NCBI RefSeq assembly: GCF_005144585.1
Contig: NZ_SSMQ01000020.1
Location: 114,045 to 178,044, forward strand
DNA length: 64,000 bases
Source: Polyangium fumosum
GTDB taxonomy: Bacteria; Myxococcota_A; Polyangia; Polyangiales; Polyangiaceae
Direction: 5' to 3'
Positions 8,683 through 18,469 of the stretch are shown piece after piece. The position numbers and the translations under genes were made by a program. The notes beneath the pieces were generated by a model. The model ran no database searches. It saw nothing but the letters and a program-made list of their open reading frames with translations, and was not told where the DNA came from. Each line of letters starts with the position of its first letter. Positions within the stretch are counted from its first letter, which is position 1.

Positions 8683-8710
8683 TTGACGCGGGAAGTGGGC
8701 CATATATCGT
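8683..8710 (+). promoter_or_regulatory. Putative sigma70-type promoter for the RNA-binding protein gene
   Basis: TTGACG (8683-8688), a 16-bp spacer and TATCGT (8705-8710). The site lies in an AT-richer pocket (catatatcgt) of the 425-bp divergent gap at 8425-8849. It would give a leader of about 130 nt before the ATG at 8850; long leaders are common for cold-inducible RNA-binding proteins. The rest of the gap shows only a T8 run near 8530 and no gene. Confidence 0.45.
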
Positions 8711-8849
8711 GGGCTGTAGCTCGTCCCAGAAGGTTCGGTCCTCGCCACCATGATGCGAGGCGCGCCTCCCGGGGAGAGCGTTCGAGGCGAGCAAGAAGGC
8801 GCGAGCCTCGGAGGCGAGGCGCTAGGATCGATGGTGCGCAGGTTTTTCG

Positions 8850-9779
8850 ATGGCTGAAGATTCTCGTAAGTTGTTCGTAGCAGGGCTGCCCGACTCCATT
8901 ACCGAAGATGTTCTCCGCGGGCTCTTCGAAGCGACAGGCGGCAACGTCGTCGAGGTGAGCCTGCCGAAGGATCGCGCGACGGGTCGGCCGCGCGGTTTCG
9001 GGTTCGTGACGCTCGCGACGAGCGAAGAGGCGAGCGCCGCTCGCGAGTCGCTGGACGGATCGTTCCAGGGTGGCAAGTCGATCTCCGTGCGGCCCTTCCA
9101 GGCCGAGCCTCCGCGCCGTGAAGGCGGCGTTGGTGGCCCGCGGCCGATGGGCGGCGGCATGGGTGGTGGAGGTGGTGGCATGGGCGGCGGTGGGCCTGCT
9201 GCGGCAGCGCCGGACCGCACTCTTTACGTCGGCAACCTCCCGTACGACGCAAGCATCGAGGAGGTCGAGTCGATGATCACCTCGGCTGGCGGAGGCCCCG
9301 TCGTTCGTGTGCACTTGCCGATGGACGCAGACGGACGCAAGCGCGGCTTCGGCTTTGTCACGATGGCAAGCGCCGAGGCGGCGAAGGGCGCGATCGAAGC
9401 GCTGCGCGGCGTGGACGTGCGTGGCCGTCGTCTCGTCGTCAACCTCGCGCACCCCAAGGGCGAACGTCCGGCTGGCGCGGAGCGTCCCGGCGGCGGCGGT
9501 TACGCCGGCGGCGGCGGCGGTTATGGCGGCGGCGGTGGCGGTTATGGTGGCGGCGGTGGCGGCGGCGGTTATGGCGGCGGTGGTGGTGGGTCGAGCGGCT
9601 ATGCCCCCGCGCCTCCTCCGCCTCCGCAGCGCAAGACGTTCGACGATCGTCGCCGCCGTGGCGGCGGCGGCGGTGGCCACGACGGGGACGGCCCTGGGGG
9701 TGGCGGCGGTGGACGTCGCAACAACAAGAACTGGGGCCGCGACGACGACTGGAGGGACGGCGGAAAAGACGACGAGTGA
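8850..9779 (+). CDS. Two-RRM glycine-rich RNA-binding protein
   Basis: A 309-residue protein with two RNA-recognition motifs. RRM1 has RNP2 LFVAGL (8-13) and RNP1 RGFGFVTL (48-55). RRM2 has RNP2 LYVGNL (125-130) and RNP1 RGFGFVTM (165-172). A Gly/Met linker (about 94-118) joins them, and a long Gly/Tyr-rich tail (about 213-310, repeats of GGGGYGG) ends in basic/acidic charged residues. This organisation resembles plant and cyanobacterial glycine-rich RNA-binding proteins; single-RRM relatives are common in bacteria, double ones less so. A likely role is binding RNA in stress or cold adaptation. The low-complexity tail could drive condensation, which is inference. ATG at 8850. Confidence 0.92.
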   Translation: MAEDSRKLFVAGLPDSITEDVLRGLFEATGGNVVEVSLPKDRATGRPRGFGFVTLATSEEASAARESLDGSFQGGKSISVRPFQAEPPRREGGVGGPRPMGGGMGGGGGGMGGGGPAAAAPDRTLYVGNLPYDASIEEVESMITSAGGGPVVRVHLPMDADGRKRGFGFVTMASAEAAKGAIEALRGVDVRGRRLVVNLAHPKGERPAGAERPGGGGYAGGGGGYGGGGGGYGGGGGGGGYGGGGGGSSGYAPAPPPPPQRKTFDDRRRRGGGGGGHDGDGPGGGGGGRRNNKNWGRDDDWRDGGKDDE

Positions 9780-9794
9780 TCGGGCTCGGTGAAC

Positions 9795-9814
9795 GCCCGA
9801 GCGTCAGCTCGGGC
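9795..9814. terminator. Hairpin after the RNA-binding protein gene
   Basis: A perfect 8-bp stem GCCCGAGC / GCTCGGGC with loop GTCA begins 16 bp after the stop at 9779. It lacks a downstream T-run, so it may be a weak intrinsic terminator or a 3'-end stabilising hairpin. Confidence 0.4.
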
Positions 9815-9867
9815 TCGCCCGTCACGACTCGTTATGCGATCTTTGCCCAAGGTCGTGCTCGCCGACG

Positions 9868-9943
9868 TTGACAGCGGCGGGAAATTCCGTAGGTTACCGC
9901 CCTCCTTCGGGCCCCCCCGTCGCGGCGGGGTTGTGGAGGGCGG
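9868..9943 (+). promoter_or_regulatory. Putative rpmG promoter and leader hairpin
   Basis: TTGACA (9868-9873), 16 bp, TAGGTT (9890-9895) forms a plausible sigma70 promoter. The predicted transcript begins close to a long hairpin: outer stem CCGCCCTCC (9897-9905) with GGAGGGCGG (9935-9943), a 9-bp perfect match, and inner stem CCCCG (9915-9919) with CGGGG (9926-9930). GTTTT follows immediately. It could be an intrinsic terminator/attenuator in the rpmG leader or, if the promoter call is wrong, a terminator for upstream transcription. Confidence 0.4.
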
Positions 9944-10015
9944 GTTTTGTGGCGCCTCACGCGAGCGTGCCCGTGACCGTGCCGGCGCGAAACCGGTGAG
10001 TTTCAGGAGAGAGCC

Positions 10016-10177
10016 ATGCGCGACATCATCAAGCTGACGTGCGGCAACTGCAGCCGGGCGAACTACCACACGACGAAGAACAAGCGGACGATGTCCGACA
10101 AGTTCGTCATCAAGAAGTTCTGTCCGGTGTGCCGCAAGCACTACGAGCACAAGGAAGGCAAGATCTCGAAGGGCTGA
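10016..10177 (+). CDS. rpmG: 50S ribosomal protein L33
   Basis: A 53-residue protein with the L33 pattern: [10 protein letters not shown] start, the pair C9-x2-C12, [19 protein letters not shown] with C36-x2-C39, and a basic C-terminus. The two CxxC pairs make it the zinc-binding form. GGAGA lies a few bases before the ATG. In many bacteria rpmG precedes tRNA-Trp, secE and nusG; here 220 bp without a recognisable gene follow, containing only CCATGG-type palindromes around 10226-10245, and then mreB. Confidence 0.95.
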   Translation: MRDIIKLTCGNCSRANYHTTKNKRTMSDKFVIKKFCPVCRKHYEHKEGKISKG

Positions 10178-10325
10178 TCGCCTTCTCGGATCTGCCTGTA
10201 CATGTGCGAACGTGATTGACGGGTGGATCCATGGCATGGCCATGGGTTCACCCGTGCTTGTTGCTGAACGGGTGTGCCCGACCTGAGCAGGTGCTCTCGT
10301 TGCGACCACCCACCATGGATGATAG

Positions 10326-11432
<1,107 letters not shown>

Positions 11433-11544
11433 CCGGAGCGCGTGTGCAGGTAGCGTCCGCGCGTCTCTCGTGGCATCGAGGGAAGAGCGGGGACCTCCCT
11501 CGCGTGACCCGAGCCGCTTTCCCGGCGGCCGCGCCGCTCGACGC

Positions 11545-12432
11545 ATGAATTTCAAGCGATACCGCGACCTGGCCATCGTCCTGCTCGCCCTGGCGGTGCC
11601 GTTCTGGTTCCTCCGGGCGAGCATGCGTGATCCCGGGAAGGTCACGGGCGCCGACAAGGTGATCGTCCGGATCGCCACGCCCCTCCAGTACGCCGCGGCG
11701 ACGCTCGCGCGCGGGCTCTCGAACATCTGGGGCGACTACATCTACCTGGTCGACGTCAAGGAGGACAACGCGCGCATCGCCTCGCAGAACGCGCGCCTCC
11801 GCGAGCGCGTGCGCAAGCTCGAGTCGCTCGAAGAGGAGAACCGGAAGCTCCGGCGCCTGCTCGATCTGCGCACGAGCGTCCGCACCGACGTCGTGAGCGC
11901 GGTGGTCACGGGCAAGAACACGAACGAGTTCTTCCGCGTCGCGCGCGTCACGCTCGACAGCGAGTCGAACGACGTCCGGCCGAGCCAGCCCGTGATCTCG
12001 CCCGACGGCGTCGTGGGCACGACGCTCAAGGTCTCGGGCGACACGATCGACGTGCGGCTCATCGTCGACGCGGGCAGCGGCGTCGACGTCGTCGTGCAGC
12101 GGACGGGCGCGCGTGGGTTCGTCCGCGGGACGGGCGACGAGGCGAAGTACCTCTGCAGCGTGGAGTACGTGCAGCGCACCGACGAGGTGGAGGTCGGCGA
12201 TCTGCTCGTCACGAGCGGCGTCGGGAAGCGGTATCCGAAGGGCATTCCCGTCGGCAAGGTGACGCAGGTCGTGAAGCGGGACTTCGGCATCTACCAGCAG
12301 GTGTACGCGACGCCGGCCGTGGATTTTTCGCGGCTCGAAGAGGTGCTCATCGTGACCTCCGCGCCTCCGGAGGAGGCCCAGCCCCAGACGCCCGCGGCGG
12401 GCGCGGCTGGCTCTTCCACGCCACGGCGGTAA
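11545..12432 (+). CDS. mreC: Rod-shape determining protein MreC
   Basis: A 295-residue protein with a single N-terminal membrane segment (about 11-28), a coiled coil (about 65-105, heptads around LRERVRKLESLEEENRKLRRLLDL) and the beta-rich periplasmic MreC domain (VVTGKN..FFRVARVTLDS..DVRPSQPVISPDGVVG). MreC scaffolds the elongasome and activates PBP2. The ATG at 11545 (MNFKRYRD) gives the standard short basic N-terminus; 112 bp separate it from mreB. The Pro/Ala tail is not conserved. Confidence 0.94.
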   Translation: MNFKRYRDLAIVLLALAVPFWFLRASMRDPGKVTGADKVIVRIATPLQYAAATLARGLSNIWGDYIYLVDVKEDNARIASQNARLRERVRKLESLEEENRKLRRLLDLRTSVRTDVVSAVVTGKNTNEFFRVARVTLDSESNDVRPSQPVISPDGVVGTTLKVSGDTIDVRLIVDAGSGVDVVVQRTGARGFVRGTGDEAKYLCSVEYVQRTDEVEVGDLLVTSGVGKRYPKGIPVGKVTQVVKRDFGIYQQVYATPAVDFSRLEEVLIVTSAPPEEAQPQTPAAGAAGSSTPRR

Positions 12433-12454
12433 GGTCGGAGGGGAGGAGAGGACG

Positions 12455-12982
12455 ATGCGAAACACCGCATTTCTCGCTGTCGGCATCGCCCTTCTCGTCA
12501 TCCAGTCGAACCTCTACCGGCTGATCGGGCGGCTGCAGATCGCGGGGATCACGCCGAGCCTGCTCCTGCCGCTCGTGGTGTTCATGGGCGTGCACGAGTA
12601 CTCGATCGCGCGCGGCGCGGCGCTCGCGTTTTTGCTCGGCTACCTGCTCGATCTGTTCTCGGCCGCGCCCATCGGCCTGTTCACCTTCATCACGGTCGCC
12701 ACGTTCGTCGTCGCGCGCGCCGCGGGCGTGCGCCTCGCCGCGCAGACGTTGCTGACCAAGGTCGCGCTCGCCTTCGCGTTCGCGCTGCTCGAAGGCGTGC
12801 TCATCGTCGTGCTCACGGCGATCTTCGGGACCGACACAGCGAGGCCGCGCGCGCTGGCGACGCTCGTCGCGCCGCACGCGATCGGCACGGCGATCTTCGC
12901 GCCGTTCGTCTTCAGCCTCGCCGAGCGCGTGCACCAGGCGACCATCAACGTGCCGAGACCCGGGGAAGGAGGTCAGCGATGA
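12455..12982 (+). CDS. mreD: Rod-shape determining protein MreD
   Basis: A 175-residue, very hydrophobic protein with about five membrane helices, typical of MreD, the least conserved elongasome component. RGAALAFLLGYLLDLFSAAPIGL is the family's most recognisable part (here split by Gly/Asp-rich turns). The gene sits between mreC and mrdA and its stop overlaps the mrdA start by 4 bp (ATGA). The assignment rests on topology plus position. Confidence 0.9.
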   Translation: MRNTAFLAVGIALLVIQSNLYRLIGRLQIAGITPSLLLPLVVFMGVHEYSIARGAALAFLLGYLLDLFSAAPIGLFTFITVATFVVARAAGVRLAAQTLLTKVALAFAFALLEGVLIVVLTAIFGTDTARPRALATLVAPHAIGTAIFAPFVFSLAERVHQATINVPRPGEGGQR

Positions 12983-14928
12983 GCCTCGTCGTTCAGCGCT
13001 CCGACGTCAGCGAGTTCAGGCGTCGCTTCCGCTGGATCGCGCTCACGATGGTGGTGCTCCAGCTCATCCTCATCGGGCGCCTGTTCCTGCTCCAGATCAT
13101 CGAAGGCGACGAGAACAAGGCGATCGCCCGCGAGAACATCGTCCGTCGCGCCACGCTCGCGACGACGCGTGGCCTCATCCGCGATCGGAACGGCAAGATC
13201 CTCGCGCGGAGCCGACCCTCGTACAACCTCTACGTCGTCCCCGAGCGGATCGACATGCAAGTCGTCTGGCCGAAGCTCGTCGAGTACCTCGGCGTCGGCG
13301 TGGACGAGCGCGCGCGGCTCGAGGCGCTGCTCACCACGCTCCGCGCGAGCGACGGGCCCCGGAAGAGCCAGCAGATCCTGCTGAAGGAAGACATCTCGCG
13401 CGACGCCGTGGCCACGCTGCGCACGCACGACGCGGAGCTCCCCGCGGTCGACGTCGTGCCCGTACCGGTCCGCTATTACCCGTACGAAGAGGTCGGCGCG
13501 CACGCGCTCGGCTACATGGTCGAGGTCGACGCGGAGAAGCTGAACCAGCTCCGCAGCGCGGGCTACGTCGAGGGCGATCGTGTCGGCGCGACGGGCATCG
13601 AGCGCGCGTGGGAGAGCTACCTGCGCGGCACGCGTGGCTGGGAGAAGGTGCTCGTCGACGCGAGGGGGCGGCGAAGGCCGGGCGGCGAGGGGATCATCGA
13701 GGATCCGCGGCGCGTCGATCCGATCCCGGGCCGCGATCTGCGGCTCACGCTCGACGCCGACATCCAGCGCGCGATCGAGAAGGCGATGCGCCCCGAGCTC
13801 GCGGGCGGTGTCGCGCTGATCGACGTGCGCACGGGCCGCATCATCGGCCTCTACTCAAAACCGAGCTACGACCCGAACGCCCTCTCGGGCGGCTCGGGCA
13901 AGCAGGTCATCCGCGACGCGTTCCGCAGGCTCTACTCGGATCCGCTCAAGCCCGCGCTCGACAAGACGATCTCGGGCGCGTATCCGCCGGGCTCGACCTT
14001 CAAGCCGTTCACGGCGCTCGCGGCGCTGGAGAAGGGGCTCATCGATCATCGCCAGGCGTCGAATTGTCGCGGCGCGCTCACCTTCGGCAAGCGCACGTTC
14101 CGGTGCACGCACGTCCACGGGCCGGTGGATCTGCACCAGGCGATCGCGGAGTCGTGCAACGTCTACTTCTACCGCCTCGCGGCCGAGCTCGGCGTCGGCA
14201 TGGATGTCATCGCCGAGATGGGGCAGCGCTTCGGCCTCGGCGCGAGGACGGGCCTCGGCGTGAACGCGGAGGCGGCGGGGCGTATGCCGACGCGCGCCTG
14301 GATGACCCTGCGCAACAAGGGCCAGTTCCGGCTCGGCTTTGGCCTCAACGCGGCGATCGGGCAGGGCGCGACGACGGTGACCGTCCTCCAGCTCGCGCTC
14401 GCGTACGCGGCGCTCGCCAACGGCGGCACGCTCTACCAGCCGCAGATCGTGCGCGCGGTCGAGACGAGCGCGGGCACGGTGGTGCAGGAGTTCGCGCCGC
14501 GTGTGCGGCGGCAAATCGACGTGAGTCCCGAGAACCTGTCGCTCGTGCAGAAGGCGCTCTACGCGGGCGTGAACTCCGAGGCGGGCACCGCCTTCAAGGC
14601 ACGCGTGCTCGGCGTCGACATGGCGGGCAAGACGGGCACCGCGCAGGTCTCGCACAAGCTCGCGCGCGGCGCCGAGGCCGAGCGCGTGTGGTACTTCAAC
14701 CGCGAGCACGCGTGGTTCGCGGGCTACTCGCCCTCCCGCGCGCCCGAGGTCGCGGTCGTGGTCCTCGTCGAGCACGGCGGCGCAGGCGGCAAGCACGCGG
14801 CCCCTGTCGCCTTCGATGTCGTCCGCGCCTACAACGAGCTCTCGCGCGAGCGCGCCCCGCGCGCCGGCGGGAACAACGGCGGTAGTACGCGCACACAACC
14901 GAAGCCCGATCGTGGAGGTTCGCCTTGA
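12979..14928 (+). CDS. mrdA: Penicillin-binding protein 2 (elongasome transpeptidase)
   Basis: A 649-residue class B PBP. One N-terminal membrane helix (about 14-36) precedes a dimerisation/pedestal domain and the transpeptidase. Active-site motifs are S339-T-F-K342 (PPGSTFKPF), S392-C-N394 and K551-T-G-T554. The enzyme cross-links lateral-wall peptidoglycan together with RodA. The start overlaps mreD (ATGA) and the stop overlaps the rodA TTG start, so mreD-mrdA-rodA should be translationally coupled. Confidence 0.96.
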   Translation: MSLVVQRSDVSEFRRRFRWIALTMVVLQLILIGRLFLLQIIEGDENKAIARENIVRRATLATTRGLIRDRNGKILARSRPSYNLYVVPERIDMQVVWPKLVEYLGVGVDERARLEALLTTLRASDGPRKSQQILLKEDISRDAVATLRTHDAELPAVDVVPVPVRYYPYEEVGAHALGYMVEVDAEKLNQLRSAGYVEGDRVGATGIERAWESYLRGTRGWEKVLVDARGRRRPGGEGIIEDPRRVDPIPGRDLRLTLDADIQRAIEKAMRPELAGGVALIDVRTGRIIGLYSKPSYDPNALSGGSGKQVIRDAFRRLYSDPLKPALDKTISGAYPPGSTFKPFTALAALEKGLIDHRQASNCRGALTFGKRTFRCTHVHGPVDLHQAIAESCNVYFYRLAAELGVGMDVIAEMGQRFGLGARTGLGVNAEAAGRMPTRAWMTLRNKGQFRLGFGLNAAIGQGATTVTVLQLALAYAALANGGTLYQPQIVRAVETSAGTVVQEFAPRVRRQIDVSPENLSLVQKALYAGVNSEAGTAFKARVLGVDMAGKTGTAQVSHKLARGAEAERVWYFNREHAWFAGYSPSRAPEVAVVVLVEHGGAGGKHAAPVAFDVVRAYNELSRERAPRAGGNNGGSTRTQPKPDRGGSP

Positions 14929-16058
14929 TTCGCGGCGACGTCTCGCCGCGGGCGAGGGATCACTTCGACTGGCCGCTCTTCATCGCTGCAGCGCTCATCG
15001 CCGTGCTCGGCGTGGTCAACCTCTACAGCGCGACGAGCGTCTACCAGGGCGTGCGCGCCGAGCTCTACATCAGCCAGATCTATTGGCTCGTGCTCGGCGG
15101 GATCCTCGGCGGGATCCTCGTCGCCATCGACTATCGCCACCTCGAGCGCCTCGGCTACGCCATTTACACCTTCGGCGTCTTCTCGCTCATCCTGGTCTTC
15201 GTCTTCGCGAAGGACCTGCGCGGCTCCAAGCGCTGGATCGAGTTCGGGTCCTTCCGCTTCCAGCCGAGCGAGTTCATGAAGGTCTTCCTCGTCATCGCGC
15301 TGGCGAAGTTCCTTCACGACGATCCACGCAGCGAGGGGCGCACGTTGAAGGACCTCCTCGTCCCCGCGCTGCTCACGGGCGTGCCCGCGTTGCTCATCCT
15401 GAAGCAGCCGGATCTCGGCACCGCGTCGATCCACGTCCTCGTCTTCCTCATGATCGCCGCGCTCACGCGGGTCCGGTGGAAGAGCGTGCTCACCTTCATC
15501 GTGACGGTCGCAGCCGCGGCGCCCATCATCTGGAACTACGTCCTGCTCGACTACCAGAAGGCGCGCGTGACCGTCTTTCTGCGGCCCGAGGACGACATCC
15601 TCAAAACCGGCTGGCACGCGCATCACTCGCGCGTGGCCATCGGCAACGGCGGGCTCTTCGGCAACGGGTACATGAAGGGCACGCAGAACCAGTTCAACTT
15701 CCTGCCCGACCAGTTCTCGGACTTCCCGTTCCCGGTGTTCGCGGAAGAGTGGGGCTTCGCCGGCAGCGTGCTGCTCGTCTTGCTCTACGGGTTCCTCTGC
15801 TTGTGGTCGATCCGCATCGCCTCGCTCGCGAAGGATCGCTTCGGCGCCGTGCTCGGCGTCGGTTGCGGAGCGATCCTCTTCTGGCATGCGTTCATCAATG
15901 CAGGGATGGTCTGCGGCATCCTCCCCGTCGTCGGCGTGACCTTGCCGCTCTTCTCCTACGGTGGCTCCAGCGTGACCACGATGCTCATGTGCGTCGCGCT
16001 GCTCATGAACGTGTCCATGCGCCGCTACTCGGTCGTCCCCGCTCCGGACCGCCTGTAA
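14925..16058 (+). CDS. rodA: Peptidoglycan glycosyltransferase RodA (SEDS family)
   Basis: A 377-residue polytopic SEDS protein that polymerises lipid II in the elongasome. Family hallmarks: FVFAKDLRGSKRWIEFG, FQPSEFMKVFLVI, LKQPDLGTA, GNGGLFGNGY and LPLFSYGGSSV..ML. The start is an unusual TTG at 14925, which overlaps the mrdA stop; it is supported by GGAGG at 14914-14918, seven bases upstream, and by the lack of a better start before the first membrane helix. It ends the mre operon and converges on the MglA-like gene. Confidence 0.95.
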   Translation: MIRGDVSPRARDHFDWPLFIAAALIAVLGVVNLYSATSVYQGVRAELYISQIYWLVLGGILGGILVAIDYRHLERLGYAIYTFGVFSLILVFVFAKDLRGSKRWIEFGSFRFQPSEFMKVFLVIALAKFLHDDPRSEGRTLKDLLVPALLTGVPALLILKQPDLGTASIHVLVFLMIAALTRVRWKSVLTFIVTVAAAAPIIWNYVLLDYQKARVTVFLRPEDDILKTGWHAHHSRVAIGNGGLFGNGYMKGTQNQFNFLPDQFSDFPFPVFAEEWGFAGSVLLVLLYGFLCLWSIRIASLAKDRFGAVLGVGCGAILFWHAFINAGMVCGILPVVGVTLPLFSYGGSSVTTMLMCVALLMNVSMRRYSVVPAPDRL

Positions 16059-16077
16059 GCAGATCCCTCCGCGAATC

Positions 16078-17562
16078 TCAGCGAATCGAGCTTCGCGCGA
16101 GCCGCACGTCGACCGCGAACGCGTAGGCCGCGAGCGCGTCGCGCGCGGTCATCTTTCCGCCTCCGCGCGCGGCGCGCACGGTCGCGCGGAAGGACAGGTA
16201 CCGGCGGCCATCGAGCCCGAGCAAGAGCGGCACTGCGCCGGGATCACGCGGCGCATCCGAGGCGCCGAACAAGCTCGCGGCGCTCGCGAGCTGGCGCGCC
16301 ACGAGCCCATCACACTGCTCGATCGCCTCGGCGTAGCGTCCGTTCGTGATGGCCGCTTCGACGTTGTGCACGAGCGCGTGATCGCCGTCGGGCCAGAGCT
16401 CCGCGAACGAAAGCCCAGCGCCCCTCGACGCTTCGACGTGCACGGCCGCGTCGGCCTTCGCCGCGATGTTCACGGATGCTTGGTTCGTGGCCGGCGCCGA
16501 AGGCGGGGGCGGCGGCGCTTGCGGGACGAGCGGCGCAAACGGCTTCGGCGGAGGGAAGACGGAGCTACGTGTTCGGCTGCGAACCGACTCGGGCGCGCGC
16601 GGCCTGCCGGCCGTGGGCGGGGCCTGCACGGATGCGGGCGGCGCGGGCCGCACGGACTCTGTCTTCGGCAGGATCGGCGCCTCGGCGGGCGGCGCGATCG
16701 CGAGCTGCGCGCTCGACGGCGTGGACTCTTCCTGGGCCTCGGGGAAGCTCGTGACGGGCAGGGGAGGCGGGCGCATCGCGGGGCTCTTCAGCTCGTCGGG
16801 CTCCTCGATGCCCGTGTCGGGCGGCACGCTTCCCCAGGCGCGGCTCGGGGCCACGCGGTTGACCATCGCGGCGCTCACGGGCGGACGATCGCTGCGCGAG
16901 GCGTCGCGCAGCGCTGCGGCGAGCCCTTCTTCGGCCGGGTCGTAGGCCTCTGCGGCGGCGGCGCGCACCGACTCGGGGATCTGCGACTCGAACGCCGCGA
17001 GCACGACCTGCGTGATCCGCTCCAGCGTCTCGTACACGCCCATGCCCGTCTTCGCCGACGCGGGCTGGGACGGCGCGCGGAAGCGGTTCAGCATCCTGTC
17101 GAGCTCCTCCATGGGGAGCACGTCGGGTAGGTCGCGCTTGTTGTGCTGGAAGACGATGGGCATGTCCGCGACGTTCCGGCCTTGATCGGCGAGGTTGTCG
17201 CGCAGGTTGTCGAAGCTCTCGAGGTTCGCGTCGGCGCGCGCGATCTGCGAGTCGCTCACGAAAACGATGCCGTCGGCGCCCGTGAGCACGAGCTTGCGGG
17301 TCGCGTTGAAGTAGACCTGCCCGGGGACGGTGAAGAGTTGCAGCCGCACGTTCATGCCGCGGATGGGCGGCAGGCGCATCGGCAGGAAGTCGAAGTAGAG
17401 CGTGCGGTCGACGGGCGTCGCGAGCGAGACGAGCTTGCCGCGGTGCTCGGGCTTGGCCGTCGCGTGGATGTACTCGAGCGTGGTCGTCTTCCCGCCGAGC
17501 CCCGGGCCGTAATAGACGATCTTGAAGACGAGCTCCCGCGAGAGCGGGTTCACCGACGCCAT
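16078..17562 (-). CDS. MglA-family small GTPase with long C-terminal extension
   Basis: A 494-residue protein. Residues 1-~190 are a Ras-like domain: P-loop GPGLGGKT (19-26), switch region ATPVDRTLYFDFLP, T-V-P-G-Q (78-82) instead of the Ras DxxGQ, and NKRD (141-144). The T-for-D change and the PVDRTLYFDFLP segment are hallmarks of bacterial MglA, which controls cell polarity and gliding in Myxococcus. Unlike MglA (about 195 residues) it continues with a Pro-rich linker (~240-375) and a separate C-terminal domain (~375-494) that I do not recognise. No MglB-type GAP is adjacent. ATG at 17562 gives the family start. Confidence 0.88.
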   Translation of the reverse strand: MASVNPLSRELVFKIVYYGPGLGGKTTTLEYIHATAKPEHRGKLVSLATPVDRTLYFDFLPMRLPPIRGMNVRLQLFTVPGQVYFNATRKLVLTGADGIVFVSDSQIARADANLESFDNLRDNLADQGRNVADMPIVFQHNKRDLPDVLPMEELDRMLNRFRAPSQPASAKTGMGVYETLERITQVVLAAFESQIPESVRAAAAEAYDPAEEGLAAALRDASRSDRPPVSAAMVNRVAPSRAWGSVPPDTGIEEPDELKSPAMRPPPLPVTSFPEAQEESTPSSAQLAIAPPAEAPILPKTESVRPAPPASVQAPPTAGRPRAPESVRSRTRSSVFPPPKPFAPLVPQAPPPPPSAPATNQASVNIAAKADAAVHVEASRGAGLSFAELWPDGDHALVHNVEAAITNGRYAEAIEQCDGLVARQLASAASLFGASDAPRDPGAVPLLLGLDGRRYLSFRATVRAARGGGKMTARDALAAYAFAVDVRLARSSIR

Positions 17563-17696
17563 ACGCGAGGCGACGATAGCATCATGGCCACCCGCCGCGT
17601 CGAATAAGCCGCAGGATCGAAGGCGCTTGCGAGGGGTCGGGCGAACGAAGGGCGGAGAGAGAGTCGGGATCGTGGCGAGATGCGTGCGCGCGCGAG

Positions 17697-18410
17697 CTAG
17701 CGAACGCCCACGAGGGGACGCGGCGCGGCGCTGCCTTCGCCCACCGAGAGCGAGAGGGCGACCGTACCCTTCTTGCCCTGCATGTAATCGAGGCGGAGCT
17801 GATGGCGGCCGGCCTTGAGGGTCTTCGTGCCCGAGGCCTCCTGGGGCGCGTGCAGGCCGTCGTTGTCGGCGACCTTCTCGCCGTCGACGTAGAGGATGGC
17901 GCCGTCGTCGGAGAGGAGCTTGAACGTGTAGGGGGAGTCGCGCGGGACGTCGAAGGCGCCCTCGTAGCGGATCGCGAACCACTCTTCCTGGGCGAGGACG
18001 CCGGGGAAGCCGCCGGAGAACTCCTGGCGCTGGACGATGAAGCTGTCGGTGAGGAGCGTCGCGAAGGGGACCATCTTCGAGAGGTCCGGCAGCTTCGTCG
18101 TCGTGTCGGGGATCACGTACGCGTAACCCTTGAAGGCGCCGAGCGAGCCGTTGCCGAAGGCGATGCGGCCGTTGATGCGCGGCGGCTCGACGACGGGCTT
18201 GGTGGTCCCGGTTTGTGTGCCCGACGGCGTCGTGGTGGTGGGGGGCTTCTGGGCGTTCGTCGGGCGGCGGATGCCGCGGGACGGTTGCCGCGCCGGCTGC
18301 GCTTGCTGCTGCTGCTGGTTCGTCGGCGGGCGGTTGTTGACGTAGACGGTGCAGCCGCCAAGGGCGACCGCGGAGGCGAGAAGGGCGAGCCGAAGCGAGC
18401 TGTGCGACAT
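17697..18410 (-). CDS. Lipoprotein with PA14-type carbohydrate-binding domain
   Basis: A 237-residue protein with a signal peptide and lipobox ending at C20 (VALGGC), so it should be a membrane-anchored lipoprotein. A Gln/Pro/Thr-rich linker (25-75) precedes a PA14-like beta-barrel, recognisable by YTFKLLSDDGAILYVDG, a following DNDG, and QLRLDYMQGKKGTVALSL. PA14 domains bind glycans in many surface proteins; the ligand here is unknown. AGGAG lies 6 bases before the ATG. The gene stands between the GTPase and the rhomboid gene, all on the minus strand. Confidence 0.82.
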   Translation of the reverse strand: MSHSSLRLALLASAVALGGCTVYVNNRPPTNQQQQQAQPARQPSRGIRRPTNAQKPPTTTTPSGTQTGTTKPVVEPPRINGRIAFGNGSLGAFKGYAYVIPDTTTKLPDLSKMVPFATLLTDSFIVQRQEFSGGFPGVLAQEEWFAIRYEGAFDVPRDSPYTFKLLSDDGAILYVDGEKVADNDGLHAPQEASGTKTLKAGRHQLRLDYMQGKKGTVALSLSVGEGSAAPRPLVGVR

Positions 18411-18469
18411 GGCGTCTCCTGGGGAAGAAATCGATACGAGGCGGTAGACGGTCGGGGCCGAATTTGCAA

